This document shows, one piece after another, positions 59,603-64,000 of a DNA stretch of 64,000 nt. Made by a program: the position numbers and the translations under genes. The stretch's first letter is position 1; every line of letters begins with the position of its first letter. The stretch is from positions 62,001 through 126,000 of the forward strand of contig NZ_QAOW01000001.1 in the NCBI RefSeq assembly GCF_003051005.1. Reading direction: 5' to 3'. Under the pieces are notes generated by a model. It saw only the letters and a program-made list of their open reading frames with translations. It did not search any database and was not told the origin of the DNA. The DNA comes from Rhodococcus sp. OK519. Its GTDB lineage: Bacteria; Actinomycetota; Actinomycetes; Mycobacteriales; Mycobacteriaceae.

Positions 59603-60505
59603 CTAGAGCAATTCCCATCCGCCGACGTTGTAGACGGCGCTGGTGGTGGACAGGGAGTTACCGGCGCCCGCGGAGGGCAGGCCCGCCCGCAGGTTGACCG
59701 CCCAGTTCAGCGAGCCGAGCGGGCCGCAACCGGAGGCTCCGGGGACGGCGAAGTCGGTGGCGGTGTGGGGTGCCTGCGGCCAGACGCCGCCGGGCACGTC
59801 GGGGCCGTTGTCCGAGATCCATTCGGCCTGTCCGGCGCTGCCCACGAGTGCGAGGGACAGGTTGATCGGGGTGGCGGCGGAGCCGATGTAGCAGTTGTCG
59901 CCGAGGAGCGGATTGGAAAGCTTGAGCCGCACCGGAAGTTGCATGGCGAGGGTGTAGGGCTGTACGTCGGGCAGGGCGACGGCCTCGACGGTTGCCTGGA
60001 TGGCGGTGGGGCCGAACGTCTCGGCCGAGGCGGCGCCGAATGCTCCGCCGGGAACGGTGATCGGGTTGGCGTACACGCCGAACTTGCCGTCGTCGGCGGC
60101 CGGGACGAAGGTTTGGATTGTGGGGTCGTCGGCGTCCTGGGAGACGCCGCCAGCGATCATCAGGCTGCCGTCGGGGACCGCGACGTCGAGGTTGCCGATG
60201 CGCATGGTGCCGTCCCTGACCACGACCGTCATACAGGTGCCCAGGTCGGTGACGGGGTTGTAGACCAGATCGAGCCGGCAGGTGTCCCAGTTCTCGAATT
60301 CGTATGGCGTGCCGGGTGCGGCCGACGATCCGGTCGAGGAGCCACTGCTGCCGGACGAGCCGCTGCTGCCTTCGGAACTGGACAGGCTGCCGCTGCTACC
60401 GGAGCTGCCTTCGGCCGATCCGGCGGCGTTCGCGACGCCGCCGCCGACCATGGCCAGCGCGGCCGTGGCCGCCAGCACGGCGGAGCGGGTGGTGTTCTTT
60501 CGCAT
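59603..60505 (-). CDS. Secreted protein, paralogue A, with a Ser/Gly linker
   Basis: The 300-residue protein has a Sec signal (MRKNTTRSAVLAATAALAMV, cleavage after VANA) and then a Ser/Gly-rich linker of about 35 residues before the conserved domain, which begins EFENWDTCRLDLVYNP. The domain shares long blocks with the divergent gene at 61344: DLGTCMTVVVRDGTMR, SLMIAGGVSQ, FGPTAIQATVEAVALP and LPVRLKL. Cysteine pairs suggest disulfides. The family is not known to me. The ATG at 60505 aligns with the GTG of the paralogue. Confidence 0.82.
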   Translation of the reverse strand: MRKNTTRSAVLAATAALAMVGGGVANAAGSAEGSSGSSGSLSSSEGSSGSSGSSGSSTGSSAAPGTPYEFENWDTCRLDLVYNPVTDLGTCMTVVVRDGTMRIGNLDVAVPDGSLMIAGGVSQDADDPTIQTFVPAADDGKFGVYANPITVPGGAFGAASAETFGPTAIQATVEAVALPDVQPYTLAMQLPVRLKLSNPLLGDNCYIGSAATPINLSLALVGSAGQAEWISDNGPDVPGGVWPQAPHTATDFAVPGASGCGPLGSLNWAVNLRAGLPSAGAGNSLSTTSAVYNVGGWELL

Positions 60506-60763
60506 GTACTTCCCCCATACGGATGTCGACTCGGCCAGGAGGTTCGGTCGAACCCAGCTGTGACTGCCCGAGTGCACTACTGACAGGTTGGCGCCGCCCT
60601 GGCAGGGGCCTTGGCGACGCCTGGCGTCGAGGTGAGTCGGGCGTGCCCCGGATCGAGATGGGGCGCAGATGCGCTCATCCGAATCCCCCGATGTTCCCCG
60701 TCCAGAGCCGGACCTTGTTGCAGTCCGACTGCGAGCGTGTAACAGATCGTCACACACACAGCG
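60506..60763 (-). repeat. Conserved upstream region of paralogue A (inverted copy of 61068-61343)
   Basis: Read on the minus strand, this region matches the upstream region of paralogue B from TGTGACGATCTGTTAC through GGTCCGGCTC, TCGGGGGA and CCCGACTCACC to the block CTGGCCGAGT...ATGGGGG just before the start codon. The shared stretch is as long as the leader itself, about 250 bases. It marks a duplicated promoter or 5' leader. Confidence 0.75.
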
Positions 60764-61067
60764 GATGTCATGTGCCGGTTTCGGGAGGATCGGCGAAATC
60801 TATCTGCGGTACACCAAAACTGTACTGCAGTACAAACTTTGGCATTGACCGAAAAGGCGACCTGAAAGGTCGGGTGTCGTCACGGCCAGGGCCGGCCCCT
60901 TGCTGGAAGTCGTGCGCCTAGGCGAATATCGGCCGACCGGTATCTCGGACTGTCGACCTGCGTGGATCTCGGAAATGGCAAGGGGCGCAACATTTATTGA
61001 ACGCCCGTCCAGCTGAGGGCCTGCTTGGCAGCGGCCGGGGGAATTGTCGAAACTGTCACGCGAAGGC
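60764..61067. other. Central part of the 838-base divergent intergenic region
   Basis: Apart from the palindrome at 60821-60834, no gene or terminator is visible in this stretch between the two conserved upstream blocks. The base composition is less GC-rich than the coding sequence. Open frames here lack start sites and family resemblance. Confidence 0.5.
60821..60834. promoter_or_regulatory. Perfect palindrome in the divergent region of the secreted paralogues
   Basis: TGTACTGCAGTACA is a 14-base perfect palindrome, bordered by CCAAA and TTTGG arms. It lies between the two conserved upstream blocks of the divergent secreted genes and looks like an operator. The AT-rich surroundings and symmetrical location favour a role in both genes. 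Confidence 0.5.
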
Positions 61068-61343
61068 GTCGTGTGTGTGACGATCTGTTACGCGCACGCA
61101 GTCGGGCCGACATCAGGTCCGGCTCAGGATGGGGAATCTCGGGGGAGATCAGGAACGGGCACAACCCCGCTCGTTCCGGACTTACGCCAGCAGCGCACCC
61201 GACTCACCCCAACGTCATGCATCGTGCTCGAGGTGCAGTGCATATCGAGCCGATGCTCTTCCGTGAGAAATGCACTCGATCAGCGATGTCGAGTCTTGCT
61301 CGAATCGAATCTGGCCGGGTGTGTACCCGAATGGGGGTTCAAC
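61068..61343 (+). repeat. Conserved upstream region of paralogue B (inverted copy of 60506-60763)
   Basis: This block carries the same ordered elements as the copy on the other strand: TGTGACGATCTGTTAC, GGTCCGGCTC, TCGGGGGA, CCCGACTCACC and CTGGCCGGGT...ATGGGGG, ending at the GTG start. TGTGAC-GATCT-GTTAC is close to a dyad. The conservation runs right up to the start codon and shows the two genes and their leaders were duplicated together. Confidence 0.75.
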
Positions 61344-62150
61344 GTGAGAAAACTCATGACCCGCTCCGTGATCCTGGGTGCGGCAACAGCTTTGGCTCTG
61401 GTCGGGGGTGGTGTGGCGGACGCAGCCGCCCCGGTATCGGGGGCGAAGTACGACTTCAAGAATTGGGACACCTGCCAGCTGGACAAGGTCTACGACCCTG
61501 CCACCGACCTGGGCACCTGCATGACGGTTGTGGTCAGGGACGGCACTATGCGTGTCGGCAGCCTCAACGTCCAGATTGCGGATGGAAGCCTGATGATTGC
61601 CGGCGGCGTCAGTCAGCCGGATCCGACCCACCCGACCAATCAGGTCTTCGTTCCCGCCGCCAATGATGGCAAGTTCGGTGTGTACTCGAAGTCGATCAGT
61701 GTCCCCGGTGGCGCACTCGGAACGGGTTCGTCCGAGGACTTCGGCCCGACGGCCATCCAGGCGACGGTCGAAGCCGTGGCCTTGCCGTCGGTGCAGCCGT
61801 ACACCCTCGGTGTCGAGCTTCCGGTTCGGTTGAAGTTGACCAACCCGCTCCTGGGGAACAACTGCTACATCGGTTCTGCCTCCAATCCGATCCGGCTTTC
61901 GTTGGCGCTCCAAGATGCTGGTGCTGCGCAGTGGATTTCGGACACGGTTCCCGGGGTCCCGGGCGGGGTCTGGCCCCAGGCGACGCACAAGGCCACCAAC
62001 TTTGCGGTGCCCGGCGCCACCGGATGCGGTCTCTTCGGCTCGCTCAACTGGGCCGTCAACCAACGTGCCAACCTGCCGTCAGGTGGTTCGGGCAATTCCC
62101 TCTCCACCACCAGCTCCGTCTACAACGCCGCCGGATGGGAGCTGCTGTAG
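61344..62150 (+). CDS. Secreted protein, paralogue B
   Basis: The 268-residue protein has a Sec signal (RKLMTRSVILGAATALALVG, cleavage near VADA) and the same domain as paralogue A, beginning YDFKNWDTCQLDKVYDP and ending with the shared SLSTTSSVYNAAGWELL. It lacks the Ser/Gly linker of paralogue A. The GTG at 61344 aligns with the ATG of A; ATG 61356 is an alternative. Secreted or cell-wall associated; function unknown. It is followed by another secreted protein gene. Confidence 0.82.
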   Translation: MRKLMTRSVILGAATALALVGGGVADAAAPVSGAKYDFKNWDTCQLDKVYDPATDLGTCMTVVVRDGTMRVGSLNVQIADGSLMIAGGVSQPDPTHPTNQVFVPAANDGKFGVYSKSISVPGGALGTGSSEDFGPTAIQATVEAVALPSVQPYTLGVELPVRLKLTNPLLGNNCYIGSASNPIRLSLALQDAGAAQWISDTVPGVPGGVWPQATHKATNFAVPGATGCGLFGSLNWAVNQRANLPSGGSGNSLSTTSSVYNAAGWELL

Positions 62151-62234
62151 CGCCGCGATCGAATCGATTCATCGAAGCCTTTCCACTCGACCGTTCATCC
62201 GAACGGGGCTCCACCTCACACGAAGGAGAAACGA

Positions 62235-62837
62235 ATGGCAACGAAAGTTCTCAACCGGGGTAGTGCGGTTCTGGCCGTCGCCGCGGTCGCGACGTTGACG
62301 GCAGCGGGGATGGCGTACGCGTCGACAACGATCACTCCCGCGAACACGCCGGTCACCGCAACCAGCAGCGATCTCCGGATTCTCACCCCGGGATACACCA
62401 TGCGCTGCACGAATGTGTCAGGCACCGGAACGACCCCGGCTGCGCCCGGCAACGTCAACCCGTCCACTGGCGGGATCGACATCAACATCAGCAGTGTGAG
62501 TCTGTCGAGTTGCACGCTCAACGGCCAGCCGGTGACGGTCGCTGCCAGCGGGACGTGGAAGCTGAAGGTCGACCATGACGGTGCATCTCCACAGGGTTCA
62601 CTGATCATTCCCGCAGGCGGCGCGGTGGTCACGGTGCCGTCGAGTGGTTGCTCGATCACGGTGGGGGCGAGCACCATCGGGCCGCTGCCGTACGCGAAGC
62701 CGTCGGTGACCGCCTCGAACTCCGGGACGGTCAACTTCAACTCCACCGGTGGCGGAGTGTGCCCGCCGGCAGGTCCCGGTACGGCCGCCCTGACAGGCAA
62801 GCTGACGTTCTCGCCGGGAGTCGACGTCACGCCGTGA
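62235..62837 (+). CDS. Secreted beta-rich protein
   Basis: The 200-residue protein has a signal peptide (VLNRGSAVLAVAAVATLTAA, cleavage near AYAS) and a mature part rich in Thr, Ser, Gly and Val with short strands and four cysteines (MRCTN, SSCTLNG, SSGCSI, GGVCPP). It is preceded by AGGAGAAACGA and separated from paralogue B by 84 bases, so a shared transcript is likely. Sequence family unknown to me; it is not a copy of the paralogues. Confidence 0.8.
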   Translation: MATKVLNRGSAVLAVAAVATLTAAGMAYASTTITPANTPVTATSSDLRILTPGYTMRCTNVSGTGTTPAAPGNVNPSTGGIDINISSVSLSSCTLNGQPVTVAASGTWKLKVDHDGASPQGSLIIPAGGAVVTVPSSGCSITVGASTIGPLPYAKPSVTASNSGTVNFNSTGGGVCPPAGPGTAALTGKLTFSPGVDVTP

Positions 62838-62852
62838 CGTTGATCTGACCTA

Positions 62853-62892
62853 GACCGTCCCGGTATCCACGTGGGTGTGTACCGGGACGGTC
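62853..62892 (+). terminator. Strong terminator after the secreted-protein operon
   Basis: A 13-base perfect stem (arm GACCGTCCCGGTA) encloses a 14-base loop, 16 bases after the stop at 62837. It shares the CGTCCCGGT core with the terminator at 59530-59564, which ends the opposite side of this secreted cluster. Confidence 0.88.
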
Positions 62893-62903
62893 GACGGATC
62901 GGA

Positions 62904-62933
62904 TCGAAAAGTATTCAGCTGAAGGCTTTTCGA
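62904..62933. promoter_or_regulatory. Near-perfect 30-base palindrome
   Basis: TCGAAAAG (62904-62911) and CTTTTCGA (62926-62933) flank the palindrome TTCAGCTGAA, with only a 2-base mismatch on each side. It lies just past the terminator and 253 bases before the GNAT start, so it is either a distant operator or a second transcription end. Confidence 0.45.
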
Positions 62934-63148
62934 GAAGCGACTGTACGGTGGTGCAGGGGATCAGCCGGGTGGCTCTTGTGTGATTGCCAATCTGTATCGG
63001 ATGGCCGGGTGAATCGATTGTGTCGACAGCAAGAGGAACCGGTCGGGTGGTATCGATTCCTCTGCTGCATTCGGGATGCGTCTTTCGGTGCTTTGCGCCT
63101 GCGATCTGGAGGGCTCGGAATCGGAGTCGAACGGATTCGGTCAAATGC

Positions 63149-63178
63149 CTGACAGGTTGCCCTGAACGGCTGTACTAA
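63149..63178 (+). promoter_or_regulatory. Candidate promoter of the leaderless GNAT gene
   Basis: CTGACA at 63149-63154, an 18-base spacer and TACTAA at 63173-63178 form a plausible promoter. The GTG start at 63186 follows 7 bases after the -10 box, the same geometry as at 13530-13566, so transcription may begin at the start codon. Confidence 0.45.
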
Positions 63179-63185
63179 TAGTGGC

Positions 63186-63587
63186 GTGGATCACATTGTT
63201 GCATCGAAAGCGTCCCGAGGAGGTGTCGTGTTCGCAGATTCGCCCAGCGCCCACGTGACCGACAACGCCGACCAGAACCGCTTCGAGTTGCGGCTCAACG
63301 GTGACTTGGTGGGAATCGTCGGCTACTACGACACCTCACCTGCCCGTCGTCGCGGCGCGCGGAAACCCACTCCCGTCGTCTCGTTCATGCACACCGTCGT
63401 CGTCGAGGACTTCGGTCACCGCGGGCTCGCCGCCGTCATGGTGCGGCGCTCGCTGGACCGGGCCCGCGACTACGGCTGGCGCGTGCGCCCGGTGTGCACG
63501 TACGTGCAGCGGTTCGTGGAGGCCAACCCGGAGTACCTGGATCTGATGGCGCCGCCCGAGGCGTCCGACGCGATCTCGCTGAACTGA
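63186..63587 (+). CDS. GNAT-like N-acetyltransferase (copy 1)
   Basis: The 133-residue protein resembles small GNAT-fold acetyltransferases: RFELRLNGDLVGIVGYYD forms the first strands, VSFMHTVVVEDFGHRGLAAVMVRRSL the CoA-binding loop (HRGLA replaces the common RGxGxA), and RPVCTYVQRFVEANPEYLDL the C-terminal part. It is about the length of YjdJ-like members. GTG 63186 is favoured by the promoter spacing; GTG 63228 is the alternative start. The substrate is unknown. Confidence 0.75.
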   Translation: MDHIVASKASRGGVVFADSPSAHVTDNADQNRFELRLNGDLVGIVGYYDTSPARRRGARKPTPVVSFMHTVVVEDFGHRGLAAVMVRRSLDRARDYGWRVRPVCTYVQRFVEANPEYLDLMAPPEASDAISLN

Positions 63588-63678
63588 TCGATGCGCGGCC
63601 ACGCCGCGGTCAAGGATCGGCATCGAACCGCCCCACCCGTCCCGAAACGGACCCGGTGCCGGCGGTTCGGCCGGTTTC

Positions 63679-64000
63679 ATGGGGAACGTGAACACCGAAT
63701 CCCCACGAACAGCGGGCGCCGTCGCCGTCGCCGTCCGCATCGTCGACAGCCCGCCGCACGAGCGCTACGAACTCTGGGTGCGCGACGACCTCGTCGGCAT
63801 CCTCGGCTACCGCCGCGACAGTGCCGGGCCGTCCGGTGACGTGCTCACCCTGCTGCACACCGTCGTCCGCGAGGACCGGAGCGGACGTGGTTGGGCGGCG
63901 GTACTGGTGCGGGCCGTGCTCGACCGCGCCCGCAGCGAGGGCGCCCGGATCCGTCCGGTGTGCACCTACGTCACGCGGTTCCTCGGCACCCACACCGAGT
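63679..64000 (+). CDS. GNAT-like N-acetyltransferase (copy 2, cut by the window end)
   Basis: The open frame runs off the end of the window. It is a paralogue of the preceding gene: YELWVRDDLVGILGYRRD, LLHTVVREDRSGRGWAAVLVRAVLDRAR and IRPVCTYVTRFLGTH align with the same positions. It keeps a fuller CoA-loop signature (RSGRGWA). Start ATG 63679 or GTG 63688. The two copies are tandem, 91 bases apart. Confidence 0.75.
   Translation, partial: MGNVNTESPRTAGAVAVAVRIVDSPPHERYELWVRDDLVGILGYRRDSAGPSGDVLTLLHTVVREDRSGRGWAAVLVRAVLDRARSEGARIRPVCTYVTRFLGTHTE

Larger units (their letters stand above)
62838..63185. other. Intergenic region between the secreted cluster and the GNAT genes
   Basis: The region holds the terminator at 62853-62892, a near-perfect palindrome at 62904-62933 and the GNAT promoter at 63149-63178. 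Other open frames here show no family resemblance. It is more AT-rich than the surrounding genes. Confidence 0.6.

Overview
This is a high-GC actinobacterial window, most likely from Rhodococcus or a close relative in the Mycobacteriales. Lineage markers include F420-dependent glucose-6-phosphate dehydrogenase, mycothiol-dependent formaldehyde dehydrogenase, PknG-GlnH-GlnX, an Ag85-like exported esterase, many GTG starts and GTGA/ATGA gene overlaps. I see no tRNA, rRNA, insertion sequence, prophage or CRISPR array. The window opens inside a PucR-type regulator and closes inside an acetyltransferase gene.

1-10.5 kb looks like a methylated-amine module. On the minus strand a type III glutamine synthetase-like enzyme and three split glutamate-synthase-like subunits (GlxB/C/D) match the layout of gamma-glutamylmethylamide synthetase plus N-methylglutamate synthase. 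Divergent from them is a coupled operon: cupin, zinc-ribbon DmmA-like protein, phthalate-dioxygenase-type reductase and a DUF3445 haem-dependent oxidative N-demethylase. Converging on it are mycothiol-dependent formaldehyde dehydrogenase and a metallo-beta-lactamase hydrolase. The inferred logic is dimethylamine to methylamine plus formaldehyde, with nitrogen captured on glutamate and formaldehyde oxidised.

10.6-22 kb carries an unusual LuxR regulator with a HATPase-like segment, small or secreted proteins of unknown role, a MocR-type regulator with a leaderless promoter, an alpha-methylacyl-CoA racemase, a glyoxalase-fold protein, an alpha/beta hydrolase, PurT, a DUF456 protein, an amidohydrolase and an FprA ferredoxin reductase. 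22-30 kb holds a rhodanese-MetZ-MBL/CobU operon, an EstB-like esterase, a NagD-like phosphatase, an exported mycolyltransferase-like esterase, a nonapeptide-repeat protein and an RDD protein.

30-59.5 kb follows the Mycobacterium tuberculosis fgd1-pta-ackA-pknG-glnH-glnX-mutT3-thiE-thiO-thiS-thiG-lpqL-thiD order, with lineage-specific insertions: a SUFU-domain gene, ctaD, a thioesterase/MFS/HxlR module, a GT87 mannosyltransferase, a pentapeptide-repeat protein, an ABC exporter, a GlxA-type regulator and an adenylate cyclase. A TPP riboswitch precedes thiO.

59.6-64 kb contains two divergent secreted paralogues whose duplication includes their long upstream regions, a third secreted beta-rich protein, strong terminators and palindromes, and two tandem GNAT-like genes, the last cut by the window end.
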